Assembly (NCBI RefSeq): GCF_024655565.1
Contig: NZ_JANKOF010000052.1
Span: forward strand, 1-34,147
Origin: Nitratireductor sp. ZSWI3
Lineage (GTDB): Bacteria > Pseudomonadota > Alphaproteobacteria > Rhizobiales > Rhizobiaceae
Direction: 5' to 3'
DNA length: 34,147 nt
In this document: in pieces, positions 19,005 through 28,907 of the stretch
Layout of the letters: every line of letters starts with the position of its first letter
Position numbering within the stretch: the first letter of the stretch is position 1
The notes under the pieces: generated by a model
What the model was told of the DNA's origin: nothing
Databases searched by the model: none
What the model saw: only the letters and a program-made list of their open reading frames with translations
Program-made: the position numbers and the translations under genes

Positions 19005-19355
19005 ATGACGCTCGCCCATCTGACGCCGATCTTCCTGCTTGCCGTTTCCAATCTCTTCATGACGTTCGCCTGGTACGGCCATCTGAAATTCACCAACAAG
19101 CCTCTGGCCATGGTGGTGCTGGCGAGCTGGTCGATCGCGCTGATCGAATACTGCTTCGCCGTTCCGGCCAATCGCTACGGGCACGCGGTCTACAGCGCCG
19201 CCGAATTGAAGACGATGCAGGAGATCATCACCCTGTGCGTCTTCGCCGGCTTTTCCGTGCTCTATCTCGGCGAGCAGCTGACCATCAATCACGCGGTTGG
19301 CTTCGCCCTCATCTGCCTCGGCGCCTTCTTCGTCTTCAAGGGACCGCTCGGCTAG
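19005..19355 (+). CDS. DUF486 / DMT-family small membrane protein
   Basis: This 116-aa inner-membrane protein has four hydrophobic helices (about 4-24, 33-53, 70-90 and 95-113). The segment SNLFMTFAWYGHLKF, followed by SWSIALIEYCFAVPANRYG, is characteristic of DUF486, a small branch of the drug/metabolite transporter superfamily. The function is unknown. It diverges from the Deg protease gene across 160 bp and is not followed by a clear terminator, but by repeat DNA. Confidence 0.92.
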   Translation: MTLAHLTPIFLLAVSNLFMTFAWYGHLKFTNKPLAMVVLASWSIALIEYCFAVPANRYGHAVYSAAELKTMQEIITLCVFAGFSVLYLGEQLTINHAVGFALICLGAFFVFKGPLG

Positions 19356-19374
19356 ATCGCGTTCATCATTTCAT

Positions 19375-19457
19375 CGTTTCATGGAAACGTTGCCCCGTTC
19401 TATCTCTTTGTCTTTCCGCATTTATGCGGCCGTCAGGTGATTCCACCTGACTGCAAA
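19375..19457 (+). repeat. REP-like intergenic element with two hairpins
   Basis: The block has CGTTTC-ATG-GAAACG (19375-19389), a T/C-rich middle and a perfect stem GTCAGGTG-ATTC-CACCTGAC (19432-19451), ending near GCTCTAG. I recall similar blocks from Mesorhizobium and Rhizobium intergenic regions; the boundaries are approximate. Confidence 0.55.
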
Positions 19458-19540
19458 ATGCTCTAGGCGCCCCCTTCGCGGCCTCTCGCCGGCCAGTCGG
19501 CAGTACGGGCGTGCGTCGGCTTACGAGGATCACCTGTTCA

Positions 19541-19673
19541 GGCATGGATCCTCGGGTCAGGGCCAGAGGGTGACGAATGGCAGGGGCGATGCAGTCAGTC
19601 GCGGATGCCGACGATCTGCATCACTCATCCCCACAATTCGTCATGCCCAGCCCCCGAGCCGGGGATCCATGCC
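19541..19673. repeat. 133-bp palindromic (MITE/RIME-like) element
   Basis: Two 38-nt arms (19541-19578 and 19636-19673) are inverted copies of each other with about 30 of 38 positions matching. The outer GGCATGGATC and the inner TGACGAAT are identical in both arms. The arms enclose 57 bp without coding signal. No target-site duplication was established. Confidence 0.6.
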
Positions 19674-19715
19674 ATGGCAGCGGTGAAGGGCACCGTCCTC
19701 TTTCCCGCAAAACGC

Positions 19716-19738
19716 AAAAAAGGGGCCCGAAGGCCCCT
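19716..19738 (-). terminator. intrinsic terminator of the ribosomal supercluster
   Basis: On the minus strand GGGGCC-TTCG-GGCCCC is followed by six T (19721-19716). The stem has a UUCG loop and begins 29 bp after the rplQ stop. It is the only strong terminator seen on the minus strand between 19.7 and 34.1 kb. Confidence 0.92.
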
Positions 19739-19766
19739 TCCCGCAAATACCGTGACCGCGGCGCGA

Positions 19767-20198
19767 TTACGCGGCCTCGGCCTCTTCGTTGCCGCCCTCG
19801 GCCTCGAGGCGCGCACGGTCGGCGGCACCCTTGGCCGAAACGTCACGGTCGACGAACTCGATCACCGCCATCGGGGCGTTGTCGCCATGGCGGAAGCCCG
19901 CCTTCATGATGCGCGTGTAACCGCCGTTGCGGTCCGCATAGCGCGGGGCAAGCGTGTCGAACAGGCGCTTCACCAGCGTTTCGCTGCGGATCGCCGCGAT
20001 CGCCTGGCGGCGGGCATGCAGGTCGCCCCGCTTGCCGAGCGTCACCAGCTTCTCCACGATCGGACGAAGCTCCTTCGCCTTCGGCAGGGTGGTAACGATC
20101 TGCTCATGCTCGATCAGCGAGGCTGCCATATTGGCAAAGAGCGCCTTGCGGTGGCTTGCCGTCCTGTTCAGCTTGCGGCCGGATTTTCCGTGACGCAT
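19767..20198 (-). CDS. rplQ: 50S ribosomal protein L17
   Basis: L17 sits near the polypeptide exit tunnel of the large subunit. The 143-aa product begins [20 protein letters not shown], the invariant family start, and continues with [23 protein letters not shown] and [13 protein letters not shown]. Compared with E. coli L17 (127 aa) it has an extra Ala/Glu-rich acidic C-terminal tail from about residue 120. It is the last gene of the cluster, 48 bp after rpoA, and is followed by the terminator. Confidence 0.98.
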   Translation of the reverse strand: MRHGKSGRKLNRTASHRKALFANMAASLIEHEQIVTTLPKAKELRPIVEKLVTLGKRGDLHARRQAIAAIRSETLVKRLFDTLAPRYADRNGGYTRIMKAGFRHGDNAPMAVIEFVDRDVSAKGAADRARLEAEGGNEEAEAA

Positions 20199-20222
20199 GG
20201 CCTTTCTCCTTCAATCCCCGTC

Positions 20223-20237
20223 GCCCGCATCGCGGGC
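20223..20237 (-). other. stem-loop in the rpoA-rplQ gap
   Basis: GCCCGC-ATC-GCGGGC is a perfect 6-bp stem lying between the rpoA stop and the rplQ ribosome site. It has no T-run, so an RNA-processing or translational role is more likely than termination. Confidence 0.4.
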
Positions 20238-20246
20238 CGATCGGGC

Positions 20247-21257
20247 CTAGTATTGGTCTTCGTAACGCTTGGCGAGTTCTTCGATGTTTTCCGGCGGCCA
20301 ATCCTCGACTTCCATGCCGAGGTGAAGCCCCATCGACGCCAGCACTTCCTTGATCTCGTTGAGCGACTTGCGGCCGAAATTCGGCGTGCGCAGCATCTCC
20401 GCCTCGGTCTTCTGGATCAGATCACCGATGTAGACGATGTTGTCGTTCTTCAGGCAGTTGGCGGAGCGGACCGAAAGTTCCAGCTCGTCCACCTTCTTCA
20501 GAAGCGCCGGGTTGAAGGCGAGCTCGGCCACCTGCTCGGCGGGCTGCTCCTTCTGCGGCTCCTCGAAATTGACGAACAGCGCCAACTGGTCCTGCAGGAT
20601 GCGTGCGGCGAATGCCACGGCGTCCTCGCCGGTCACCGAGCCGTTGGTCTCGATGGTCATGGTCAGCTTGTCATAGTCGAGAACCTGGCCCTCGCGGGTG
20701 TTTTCGACCTTGTAGGAGACCTTCTTGACCGGCGAGTACAGGCTGTCGACCGGGATGAGACCGATCGGCGCATCCTCGGCGCGGTTGCGGTCGGCCGGCA
20801 CATAGCCCTTGCCGGTGTCGACCGTGAACTCCATGCGGATCTCCGCACCCTCGTCGAGCGTGCAAAGAACGTGATCGGGGTTGAGCACCTCGACGTCGCC
20901 GACGGTCTGGATGTCGCCGGCGGTCACGGCACCGGGCCCCTGCTTACGCACGACCATGCGCTTGGGACCGTCGCCTTCCATGCTGAGGGCGATTTCCTTG
21001 ATGTTGAGGATGATGTCGGTGACATCCTCACGCACGCCGGGAATCGACGAGAATTCGTGCAGCACGCCGTCGATCTGCACGGCCGTCACCGCCGCGCCGC
21101 GCAGCGACGACAGCAGGACGCGCCGCAGCGCATTGCCGAGGGTCAGGCCGAAGCCGCGCTCCAGGGGCTCGGCCACCAGCGTGGTGACGGTACGGCCCTT
21201 GGACGAGAATTCGACCTTGTTCGGCTTGATAAGCTCTTGCCAGTTCTTCTGGATCAT
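20247..21257 (-). CDS. rpoA: RNA polymerase alpha subunit
   Basis: The alpha dimer nucleates RNA polymerase assembly, and its C-terminal domain contacts UP-elements and activators. The 336-aa product has the N-terminal dimerisation domain (to about 235; [20 protein letters not shown] is the hallmark) and a short linker. The alpha-CTD (about 255-325) has the DNA-binding determinants in [11 protein letters not shown] and [14 protein letters not shown]. The length is typical for alphaproteobacteria. It lies 100 bp downstream of rpsK, a gap that holds hairpins. Confidence 0.99.
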   Translation of the reverse strand: MIQKNWQELIKPNKVEFSSKGRTVTTLVAEPLERGFGLTLGNALRRVLLSSLRGAAVTAVQIDGVLHEFSSIPGVREDVTDIILNIKEIALSMEGDGPKRMVVRKQGPGAVTAGDIQTVGDVEVLNPDHVLCTLDEGAEIRMEFTVDTGKGYVPADRNRAEDAPIGLIPVDSLYSPVKKVSYKVENTREGQVLDYDKLTMTIETNGSVTGEDAVAFAARILQDQLALFVNFEEPQKEQPAEQVAELAFNPALLKKVDELELSVRSANCLKNDNIVYIGDLIQKTEAEMLRTPNFGRKSLNEIKEVLASMGLHLGMEVEDWPPENIEELAKRYEDQY

Positions 21258-21276
21258 TCCGGGTTCCTTCCGTTAC

Positions 21277-21301
21277 CCCGCCACCATCCAATCGTGGCGG
21301 G
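21277..21301 (-). other. stem-loop in the rpsK-rpoA gap
   Basis: CCCGCCAC (21277-21284) pairs perfectly with GTGGCGGG (21294-21301) around a 9-nt loop. A second, smaller stem (GAGCGC with GCGCTC) lies just upstream in transcript order, near 21319-21334. Neither is followed by a T-run. Confidence 0.5.
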
Positions 21302-21357
21302 CGCTCTGGAAACCGCAGAGGAGCGCCGAGGCGCTCTTGCGGCAAAATTCGCGAGGC

Positions 21358-21747
21358 TTAGACGCGGCGCTTCTTGCGCGGGCGGCAGCCATTGTGCGGG
21401 ATCGGCGTCACGTCGCGGATCGAGGTGATGGTGAAGCCGGCGGCCTGCAGCGCGCGGAGCGCCGACTCGCGGCCGGAGCCGGGACCCGAAACTTCGACCT
21501 CGAGCGTGCGCATGCCGTGCTCCTGCGCCTTGCGGGCGCAATCCTCGGCGGCGACCTGCGCGGCGAACGGCGTCGACTTACGCGAGCCCTTGAAGCCCTG
21601 CGCACCAGCCGACGACCAGGCGATCGCATTGCCCTGCGCGTCGGTGATCGTGATCATCGTGTTGTTGAAGGTCGAGCTGACATGCGCGACGCCCGACGAA
21701 ATGTTCTTGCGTTCGCGGCGGCGAACACGTGCGGCTTCCTTGGCCAT
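21358..21747 (-). CDS. rpsK: 30S ribosomal protein S11
   Basis: S11 forms part of the 30S platform near the E site and binds 16S rRNA with S7 and S18. The 129-aa product shows [20 protein letters not shown], the [20 protein letters not shown] core and the basic C-terminal [18 protein letters not shown], all diagnostic. Length equals the E. coli protein. It is separated from rpsM by 145 bp, most of which is an unusual repeat hairpin. Confidence 0.99.
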   Translation of the reverse strand: MAKEAARVRRRERKNISSGVAHVSSTFNNTMITITDAQGNAIAWSSAGAQGFKGSRKSTPFAAQVAAEDCARKAQEHGMRTLEVEVSGPGSGRESALRALQAAGFTITSIRDVTPIPHNGCRPRKKRRV

Positions 21748-21802
21748 GACTTTCCTTTCAAACGATCTCTACACCGCCGTAGCACCAGCGGCTCCACCTG
21801 GA

Positions 21803-21887
21803 GTGAATGGTGAATGGTAAGTAGTGAATGGTCGCCGGCCGAGATGTTCGGCTCCTAACCATTCACCATTCACTATTCACTATTCAC
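21803..21887. repeat. long hairpin of GTGAATR heptamer repeats in the rpsM-rpsK gap
   Basis: Two 30-nt arms (21803-21832 and 21858-21887) are inverted copies with 25 of 30 positions matching. Each arm is built of tandem GTGAATG/GTGAATA heptamers. The loop contains a further GCCGA-GATGT-TCGGC stem (21838-21852). The element begins 5 nt after the rpsM stop on the minus strand and occupies most of the gap. Confidence 0.8.
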
Positions 21888-21892
21888 CCAAA

Positions 21893-22261
21893 TTACTTCT
21901 TCTTCCCGGCAATTGCCTTCGCCGGGCCCTTGCGGGTGCGCGCATTGGTGTGCGTGCGCTGGCCGCGGACCGGGAGCGAGCGACGATGACGCAGGCCGCG
22001 ATAGCAGCCGAGGTCCATCAGGCGCTTGATGTTCATCGAGACTTCGCGGCGCAGATCGCCTTCGACCTGCAGGTCGCGGTCGATCGTCTCGCGGATCGCC
22101 AGCACCTCGGCATCGGTCAGTTCGCTGACGCGACGCTCGAGCGGGATGTTGACCTTCTTGACGATATCCCCGGCCAGCTTCGGGCCGATGCCGTGGATAT
22201 ACTGGAGCGCGATCACGACGCGCTTGTTGGTCGGAATGTTGACGCCGGCTATACGAGCCAT
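21893..22261 (-). CDS. rpsM: 30S ribosomal protein S13
   Basis: S13 lies in the 30S head, contacts the P-site tRNA and forms intersubunit bridges with L5 and 23S rRNA. From ATG 22261 the 122-aa protein starts [20 protein letters not shown], the standard N-terminus, with [10 protein letters not shown] and the C-terminal [21 protein letters not shown] start 12 nt further upstream is less likely because GGAGAAGAAG forms the ribosome site for 22261. It follows adk after 197 bp; rpmJ and rpsD, which flank it in enterobacteria, are absent here. Confidence 0.98.
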   Translation of the reverse strand: MARIAGVNIPTNKRVVIALQYIHGIGPKLAGDIVKKVNIPLERRVSELTDAEVLAIRETIDRDLQVEGDLRREVSMNIKRLMDLGCYRGLRHRRSLPVRGQRTHTNARTRKGPAKAIAGKKK

Positions 22262-22458
22262 CTTCTTCTCCATGTGGGCCGGACACGCCGGCGCTTCGTT
22301 GACCCGCGTCCGGTGGAGGCCGGCCCTTGCGGGGAAAACATGTTCCTACAAACAATGTGGCCGAGCCAACCGGCCCGACCAACCGCATGTTCGATCAGGA
22401 GACGGCTCGCATTAGTCGATATCTGCCGTCCAGTCAAGCGATGCCCGGTGCTTTCCGC

Positions 22459-23042
22459 TCACTTGATCGAAGCGAGGACCCGCTCGATCTCTGCGGTCAC
22501 CTCGTCGATGGTCGCCATGCCGTCGACCCGGCGCAGCAGACCCTTGGCGTGATAGTAGCCGATCAGAGCCGCCGTCTTCTTATAGTACTCGCGCAGACGG
22601 TCCTCGAAGACATCCGGATTGTCGTCCTTGCGCGGCGTCTGGCCGGCGGCGACCGCCTCCTGCGCTCGTTTGACGATGCGCCCGACCAGGGCGTCGTCGT
22701 CGACCACCAGCTCGATCGTTGCGTCGAGCCTCAGTCCGCGCTCGGCCAGCATGGCGGCGACAGCGTCGGCCTGGGCAAGCGTTCGCGGGTAACCGTCGAG
22801 GATGAAGCCGTTCGCGCAGTCCGGCTGGTCGATCCTCTCGGCGACGATCGCGTTGACGATTTCGTCGGACACCAGCTCGCCGGCATCCATCACGGCCTTG
22901 GCACGCTTACCGACATCCGTGCCGGCGTTGACTGCCGCACGCAGCATGTCCCCCGTCGACAGTTGTGGAATACCGTGCTTCTCGACCAGCCGCTGGGCCT
23001 GCGTGCCCTTCCCCGCTCCCGGCGGTCCAAGAAGTATAAGCC

Positions 23043-23046
<4 letters not shown>
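22459..23046 (-). CDS. adk: adenylate kinase
   Basis: Adk interconverts ATP + AMP and 2 ADP and is essential for nucleotide balance. The 195-aa product has the P-loop [12 protein letters not shown] (7-18), the AMP-binding [11 protein letters not shown] segment and [16 protein letters not shown]. It has the short LID variant (about 120-150, without the Cys4 zinc site) common in alphaproteobacteria; E. coli Adk is 214 aa. The ATG overlaps the secY stop (ATGA, 23043-23046), so the two are translationally coupled. Confidence 0.98.
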
Positions 23047-24383
<1,337 letters not shown>

Positions 24384-24516
24384 GAAGAATTCTCCGCTTC
24401 GTCACGCGCCTGGGGACCCGTCAGCGCGAGTCGGCGCATGTTGCCGAAAACCCGAAATAGGGTGCGGCGGACATGGATGCAAGCGGCGAACTGTCGCCCG
24501 CCGCTTGCTCCTCAAC

Positions 24517-24993
24517 CTATTCGGCTGACGAGGCCGCCTCGGGCAGCTTCACAGAGCCGCCGGCCTTCTCGATCTTGGCGATCGCAGCCTTGGAGGCACC
24601 GGCGACATCGAGCGTCACCTTCGCCTTCAGCTCACCATCGCCGAGCACGCGAACGCCGTCCTTGGCGCGGCGGATGACGCCGGCAGCGATCAGCGCGGCC
24701 GCGTCGATCACGGCCTTCTCGTCAAGCTTCTTCGCGTCGATGGCCGCCTGGATGCGGGCAACCGAGACCTCGTTGAAGTCCTTGCCGAAAATATTGTTGA
24801 AACCACGCTTCGGCAGGCGGCGATAGAGCGGCATCTGGCCACCCTCGAAGCCCTTGATGGCCACGCCCGAGCGCGACTTCTGGCCCTTCACGCCACGGCC
24901 GCCGGTCTTGCCGGAGCCCGAGCCGATGCCGCGGCCGACGCGCTTGCGCGACTTCGTGGCGCCTTCGTTATCCCTGAGTTCGTTGAGTTTCAT
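24517..24993 (-). CDS. rplO: 50S ribosomal protein L15
   Basis: L15 is a late-assembling large-subunit protein with a long basic N-terminal extension. The 158-aa product begins [20 protein letters not shown] and continues with the Gly/Lys-rich [20 protein letters not shown], then [17 protein letters not shown], all diagnostic. ATG 24993 has AGGAGAG 5-6 nt upstream; a start 36 nt earlier gives a non-family extension. The C-terminus is Ala/Ser-rich and slightly longer than in E. coli (144 aa). Confidence 0.98.
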   Translation of the reverse strand: MKLNELRDNEGATKSRKRVGRGIGSGSGKTGGRGVKGQKSRSGVAIKGFEGGQMPLYRRLPKRGFNNIFGKDFNEVSVARIQAAIDAKKLDEKAVIDAAALIAAGVIRRAKDGVRVLGDGELKAKVTLDVAGASKAAIAKIEKAGGSVKLPEAASSAE

Positions 24994-25012
24994 CGTGTCT
25001 CTCCTGGGATCC

Positions 25013-25213
25013 TCACGCCTCGTCCACAACGCGGACGAGGTGCTGCACGGAGGCGATCATGCCACGCACCGAAGGGGTATCCTCCAGCGTGGAACGGCGG
25101 TGCAACTTGTTCAAGCCAAGGCCGATCAGCGTCTTGCGCTGGTAGGCCGGGCGGCGGATGGGGCTGCCGATCTGCTCGACGGTGACCGTCTTGCCCTTCT
25201 TTTTCTCTGCCAT
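25013..25213 (-). CDS. rpmD: 50S ribosomal protein L30
   Basis: L30 is a small globular large-subunit protein. The 66-aa product contains [20 protein letters not shown] and [20 protein letters not shown], the family core, then [12 protein letters not shown]. It starts MAEKKKG at 25213; an ATG 18 nt upstream would add six residues (MQGLTK) that are not typical. It is 66 bp downstream of rpsE and 19 bp upstream of rplO. Confidence 0.96.
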   Translation of the reverse strand: MAEKKKGKTVTVEQIGSPIRRPAYQRKTLIGLGLNKLHRRSTLEDTPSVRGMIASVQHLVRVVDEA

Positions 25214-25245
25214 CTTCGTCAATCCTTGCAAACGTCGGCGATCGA

Positions 25246-25262
25246 GCCCGCCTCAGGCGGGC
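25246..25262 (-). other. stem-loop in the rpsE-rpmD gap
   Basis: GCCCGCC-TCA-GGCGGGC is a perfect 7-bp stem located about 17 nt after the rpsE stop. No T-run follows on the minus strand. Confidence 0.5.
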
Positions 25263-25279
25263 CGACCAGCCTGAAAACC

Positions 25280-25837
25280 CTATTCCTCGGCGCCGGCGGC
25301 AGCGCCGCGGCGCGCCTGCAGCGTGGAATATTTGATGCCGCGCTGAGCAGCAACGTCCTTCGGATGCATCTGACGCTTCAGGGCGTCGAAGGTGGCGCGC
25401 ACCATGTTGTACGGGTTGGAGGAGCCGAGCGACTTCGCAACCACGTCCTGCATGCCAAGCGTCTCGAACACGGCGCGCATCGGGCCGCCGGCGATGATGC
25501 CGGTACCGGGCTTTGCAGCGCGCAGGAGAACGCGTCCGGCGCCGTGGCGGCCGGCAACGTCGTGATGCAGCGTGCGGCCGCCGCGCAGCGGCACGAACAC
25601 CATGTCGCGCTTGGCGCTCTCGGTGGCCTTGCGGATGGCCTCCGGCACTTCGCGTGCCTTGCCATGACCGAAGCCGACGCGGCCCTTCTGGTCGCCGACG
25701 ACGACGAGCGCGGCAAAGCCGAAACGACGGCCGCCCTTCACCACCTTGGCAACGCGATTGATGTGAACCAGCTTGTCGACGAATTCGCTGTCGCGCTCTT
25801 CGCGCTCGCGGCGATCGTCCCTACGTCCTTGTGCCAT
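25280..25837 (-). CDS. rpsE: 30S ribosomal protein S5
   Basis: S5 lines the mRNA entry channel and influences decoding accuracy; mutations give ram or spectinomycin-resistance phenotypes. The 185-aa product has a charged N-terminal extension ([20 protein letters not shown]) and the double-stranded-RNA-binding-like domain [19 protein letters not shown]. It also has [20 protein letters not shown], and [20 protein letters not shown] in the C-terminal domain. It is longer than E. coli S5 (167 aa), as usual in alphaproteobacteria. Confidence 0.99.
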   Translation of the reverse strand: MAQGRRDDRREREERDSEFVDKLVHINRVAKVVKGGRRFGFAALVVVGDQKGRVGFGHGKAREVPEAIRKATESAKRDMVFVPLRGGRTLHHDVAGRHGAGRVLLRAAKPGTGIIAGGPMRAVFETLGMQDVVAKSLGSSNPYNMVRATFDALKRQMHPKDVAAQRGIKYSTLQARRGAAAGAEE

Positions 25838-25882
25838 TGCCCTTTTCCTTGTTCTTTTCCGGAAGCACGGGTTGAAAATTCA

Positions 25883-25905
25883 TTCGGGCGCCTTTTGCGC
25901 CCGAA
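25883..25905 (-). other. stem-loop in the rplR-rpsE gap
   Basis: TTCGGGCGC (25883-25891) pairs perfectly with GCGCCCGAA (25897-25905) around a 5-nt loop, immediately after the rplR stop on the minus strand. The sequence beyond has only AATTTTC, not a true T-tract, so it may be an RNA-stability or attenuation element. Confidence 0.55.
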
Positions 25906-25909
25906 CGGT

Positions 25910-26269
25910 TTAGAACTTCAGGCCACCCTCGCGGGCGGCATCGGCCAGCGCCTTGACGCGGCCGTGATAGAGGTACGGGCCGCGGTCGAAGACCACTTCC
26001 GACACCCCTGCCTTCTGGGCGCGCTCTGCAACCAGCTTGCCGACGGCTGCTGCTGCAGCCGCGTCGGCACCGGTCTTGAGCTGACCCTTCAGATCCTTGT
26101 CGAGGGTCGACGCGGCCGCCAGGGTGAGGCCCTTGGCATCGTCGATGACCTGGACATAGATGTTCTTCGAGGAACGGTAGACCGACAGACGCGGCTGGCC
26201 GTTGGAGACCGCCTTGATCTTCCGGCGAACACGTCCCGCGCGCCGCTGGACGGAGACTTTCGAGACCAT
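25910..26269 (-). CDS. rplR: 50S ribosomal protein L18
   Basis: L18 binds 5S rRNA together with L5 and L25 in the central protuberance. The 119-aa product starts [20 protein letters not shown] and has [21 protein letters not shown] and [26 protein letters not shown], diagnostic for the family. The frame is open much further upstream (to 26887) as an antiphase shadow of rplF; ATG 26269, 11 bp after the rplF stop, is the real start. Confidence 0.98.
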   Translation of the reverse strand: MVSKVSVQRRAGRVRRKIKAVSNGQPRLSVYRSSKNIYVQVIDDAKGLTLAAASTLDKDLKGQLKTGADAAAAAAVGKLVAERAQKAGVSEVVFDRGPYLYHGRVKALADAAREGGLKF

Positions 26270-26280
26270 GGGTTGCGTTC

Positions 26281-26814
26281 CTACTTCTTCTTGCCTTCTT
26301 TGCGGACGATCGTCTCGTTCGCATATTTCACGCCCTTGCCCTTGTAGGGCTCGGGACCGCGCTTCTTGCGGATCTCCGCGGCGACCTGGCCGACCGCCTG
26401 CTTGTCGATGCCGCTGACGATGATCTCGGTCGGCTTCGGCACGGTGATCGTGATTCCCTGCGGGGTCTCGTAAATCACTTCGTGGCTGTAGCCAAGCGAA
26501 AGCTGCAGGTTCTTGCCCTGCATCGCCGCACGGTAGCCGACGCCGTTGATCTCGAGCTTCTTCTCGAAACCGTCCTTCACCCCTTGCAGGATGTTGGAGA
26601 TCTGCGTGCGCGACATGCCCCATTTGGAGCGCGCGTCCTTGGACTGGTCGCGCGGATCGACGGAGACCGCGCCATCCTCGAGCTTCACCAGAACCTCGTC
26701 GTTGACGACGAATTTCAGTTCGCCCTTCGGCCCCTTGGCCGTAACGGTCTGGCCCTCGACGCTGGCGGTAACGCCCTGCGGGACCGGGACCGGCTTTTTG
26801 CCAATGCGAGACAT
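26281..26814 (-). CDS. rplF: 50S ribosomal protein L6
   Basis: L6 sits near the factor-binding centre of the 50S subunit, beside the sarcin-ricin loop. The 177-aa protein begins [20 protein letters not shown]. Its two duplicated domains include [16 protein letters not shown] and, in the second half, [23 protein letters not shown] and [19 protein letters not shown]. Length equals the E. coli protein. It is 38 bp downstream of rpsH. Confidence 0.99.
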   Translation of the reverse strand: MSRIGKKPVPVPQGVTASVEGQTVTAKGPKGELKFVVNDEVLVKLEDGAVSVDPRDQSKDARSKWGMSRTQISNILQGVKDGFEKKLEINGVGYRAAMQGKNLQLSLGYSHEVIYETPQGITITVPKPTEIIVSGIDKQAVGQVAAEIRKKRGPEPYKGKGVKYANETIVRKEGKKK

Positions 26815-26852
26815 TTGTCTGCCCTCGTTCTTTGCGTCTGCGATCTGCCGGA

Positions 26853-27251
26853 TCAGAAGATCTGGCAGAGCACCTCGCCGCCCACATTCTGTTCGCGCGC
26901 TTCGTGATCGGCCATCACGCCCTTCGGCGTCGACAGGATGGCGATCCCGAGACCGTTGGCGACCTGCGGGATGGATTTCACCGAAACGTAGACCCGGCGG
27001 CCCGGCTTCGAAACGCGGGCGATCTCGCGGATCACCGAACCGCCCTCGCCGTACTTCAGCTCGATCTCGATTTCGGACTTGCCGTTCTCGTAGTCGATCT
27101 GGCTGTAGTCGCGGATGTAGCCTTCCGCCTTCAGGACGTCGAGGACGCGGGCGCGCAGGCGCGAAGCCGGCGTCGAGACCTTGGTCTTGTTGCGGCCGAT
27201 CGCGTTGCGGATACGGGTCAGCATATCGCCGAGAGGATCATTCACGGACAT
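26853..27251 (-). CDS. rpsH: 30S ribosomal protein S8
   Basis: S8 is a primary 16S rRNA binder of the central domain, and in enterobacteria it represses the spc operon by binding its mRNA near L5. The 132-aa protein starts [20 protein letters not shown] and ends with the RNA-binding [20 protein letters not shown] segment. Whether autoregulation exists here cannot be told; no leader resembling the E. coli S8 site was recognised. It is 12 bp downstream of rpsN. Confidence 0.99.
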   Translation of the reverse strand: MSVNDPLGDMLTRIRNAIGRNKTKVSTPASRLRARVLDVLKAEGYIRDYSQIDYENGKSEIEIELKYGEGGSVIREIARVSKPGRRVYVSVKSIPQVANGLGIAILSTPKGVMADHEAREQNVGGEVLCQIF

Positions 27252-27263
27252 CGTCTCTACCCC

Positions 27264-27569
27264 TTACCAGCTCGACTTGACCAGGCCCGGAATCAGGCCG
27301 TTGTTGCCCAATTCACGCAGCGCCACACGCGACATCTTCAGCTTGCGATAATAGGCGCGCGGACGCCCCGTCACATCGCAGCGGTTGCGGATACGCGTCT
27401 TCGACGAGTTGCGCGGCAGGGCTGCGAGCTTGAGCTGCGCCTGGAAGCGCTCTTCCATCGGCTTGGACTGATCCATGATGATCGCCTTGAGCGCCGCACG
27501 CTTGGCGGCATAGCTCTTGACCATCTTGCGCCGACGGTTGTTCTTTTCGACTGCGCTGACTTTTGCCAT
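27264..27569 (-). CDS. rpsN: 30S ribosomal protein S14 (zinc-independent, long form)
   Basis: S14 completes the 30S head. The 101-aa length and the absence of CXXC pairs ([20 protein letters not shown] has a single Cys) mark the long zinc-free form, as in E. coli. It starts [20 protein letters not shown]. The C-terminus [22 protein letters not shown] is invariant. It is placed between rplE (27 bp) and rpsH (12 bp), the usual position. Confidence 0.99.
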   Translation of the reverse strand: MAKVSAVEKNNRRRKMVKSYAAKRAALKAIIMDQSKPMEERFQAQLKLAALPRNSSKTRIRNRCDVTGRPRAYYRKLKMSRVALRELGNNGLIPGLVKSSW

Positions 27570-27596
27570 TTAAAGTGTCCTTCTTCTCGCCTGCCG

Positions 27597-28154
27597 TTAC
27601 TGCCGGAACGGGAAGTTGAAGGCCTTCAGCAGAGCCCTCGCTTCGTCGTCGGTCTTGGCGGTCGTGCAGACGATGATGTCCATTCCCCAGATCTGATCGA
27701 CCTGATCGTAGTTGATCTCGGGGAACACGATGTGCTCCTTCAGGCCCATGGCGAAGTTGCCGCGGCCGTCGAAGCTCTTCGGGTTCAGGCCGCGGAAGTC
27801 GCGGACGCGCGGTAGCGCGATCGTCACGAGGCGGTCCAGAAACTCGTACATGCGGTCCTTGCGCAGCGTCACCTTGGCGCCGAGCGGCATGCCCTCGCGC
27901 ACCTTGAAGCCGGCGATCGACTTCGTGGCGCGGGTGATGACCGGCTTCTGGCCGGCGATCTTCGCAAGGTCCTCGGCAGCGATGGTCGGCTTCTTGGAAT
28001 CGCCGGTGGCCTCGCCGACGCCCATGTTGAGCACGATCTTCTCCAGGCGCGGGACCTGCATCTCGTTCTCATACTTGAACGTCTCGAGGAGTTCCTTGCG
28101 GATCACCTCCTCGTACTTCGTCTTCCAGCGCGGCTGGTACTGAACTTTAGCCAT
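27597..28154 (-). CDS. rplE: 50S ribosomal protein L5
   Basis: L5 binds 5S rRNA and contacts P-site tRNA and S13. The 185-aa product shows [46 protein letters not shown] and [27 protein letters not shown], all diagnostic, and ends with FPFRQ. Its ATG lies inside the rplX coding region (8-nt overlap, 28147-28154), which implies coupled translation of rplX and rplE. Confidence 0.99.
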   Translation of the reverse strand: MAKVQYQPRWKTKYEEVIRKELLETFKYENEMQVPRLEKIVLNMGVGEATGDSKKPTIAAEDLAKIAGQKPVITRATKSIAGFKVREGMPLGAKVTLRKDRMYEFLDRLVTIALPRVRDFRGLNPKSFDGRGNFAMGLKEHIVFPEINYDQVDQIWGMDIIVCTTAKTDDEARALLKAFNFPFRQ

Positions 28155-28461
28155 CGATCAATTCTCCAGAGCGCTTCGCCACGCGCACCTTCTTGCCGTC
28201 CTCCTGGACCTTGAAGCCGACGCGGGTCGGCTTGCCGTCCTTGGGATCGGCGACCGCCAGATTCGACAGGTGAATCGGCGCTTCCTTGGTGATGATGCCG
28301 CCCTCGGTCTGGGCGGACTGCTTCTGGTGGCGGCGCACCAGGTTGACGCCGCGAACGACAGCCTTGTCGTCCTTCGGCATCACCTTCACCACCTCGCCGG
28401 TACGGCCCTTGTCCTTGCCGGCCAGAACGACGACCTTGTCGCCTTTTTTAATCTTCTGCAT
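28147..28461 (-). CDS. rplX: 50S ribosomal protein L24
   Basis: L24 initiates 50S assembly and lies at the tunnel exit. The 104-aa product begins [20 protein letters not shown], the KOW motif, followed by [12 protein letters not shown] and a late [21 protein letters not shown]. Length equals the E. coli form (104 aa). It overlaps rplE by 8 nt at its 3' end and starts 12 bp after rplN. Confidence 0.99.
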   Translation of the reverse strand: MQKIKKGDKVVVLAGKDKGRTGEVVKVMPKDDKAVVRGVNLVRRHQKQSAQTEGGIITKEAPIHLSNLAVADPKDGKPTRVGFKVQEDGKKVRVAKRSGELIDG

Positions 28462-28473
28462 ATCCCCGGCCTC

Positions 28474-28842
28474 CTAGAGCACTTCCGGCGCGAGCGAAAT
28501 GATCTTCATGTGGTTCTTGGCGCGCAGCTCGCGCGGAACCGGTCCGAAGATACGCGTGCCGACAGGCTCTTTCTTGTTATCGACCAGAACGGCTGCGTTC
28601 TTGTCGAAACGGATGACGCTGCCGTCGGCGCGGCGGATATCCTTCGCCGTGCGCACGACAACCGCCTTCATCACGTCGCCCTTCTTCACGCGGCCGCGCG
28701 GGATCGCCTCTTTCACCGACACCACGATGATGTCGCCGACGGAGGCATACTTCCGCTTCGAACCGCCAAGCACCTTGATGCACATGACACGACGGGCGCC
28801 GGAATTGTCCGCCACGTCGAGGTTTGTTTGCATCTGAATCAT
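28474..28842 (-). CDS. rplN: 50S ribosomal protein L14
   Basis: L14 forms intersubunit bridge B8 and binds the silencing factor RsfS. The 122-aa protein starts [20 protein letters not shown] with [20 protein letters not shown] and the C-terminal [18 protein letters not shown]. The length is invariant in bacteria. The 65-bp gap from rpsQ contains a perfect hairpin. Confidence 0.99.
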   Translation of the reverse strand: MIQMQTNLDVADNSGARRVMCIKVLGGSKRKYASVGDIIVVSVKEAIPRGRVKKGDVMKAVVVRTAKDIRRADGSVIRFDKNAAVLVDNKKEPVGTRIFGPVPRELRAKNHMKIISLAPEVL

Positions 28843-28865
28843 GACTGGCCGCCTTCTCGTTCAGA

Positions 28866-28893
28866 GGAAAGCGGCTCAGATAATCCGCTTTCC
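28866..28893 (-). other. stem-loop in the rpsQ-rplN gap
   Basis: GGAAAGCGG (28866-28874) pairs perfectly with CCGCTTTCC (28885-28893) around a 10-nt loop. It stands midway between the rpsQ stop and the rplN start. No T-run follows. In E. coli the S10 and spc operons meet at this same rpsQ/rplN point, so a processing or attenuation role, or relic of one, is possible. Confidence 0.55.
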
Positions 28894-28907
28894 GGCAATT
28901 TCAATCT

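Larger units (their letters stand above)
19356..19766. other. non-coding region rich in repeats
   Basis: No gene is supported in these 411 bp. It contains two short stem-loops at 19375-19451 within a REP-like block, a 133-bp palindromic element (19541-19673) and the terminator of the ribosomal cluster (19716-19738). A longer plus-strand frame crossing it continues antisense through rplQ and rpoA and is not believable. Confidence 0.7.

Noticed and set aside
19605-21428. 607-codon plus-strand frame opposite rplQ and rpoA
   Set aside because: It is antisense to two highly conserved genes and crosses the terminator hairpin; the composition is that of a shadow frame.
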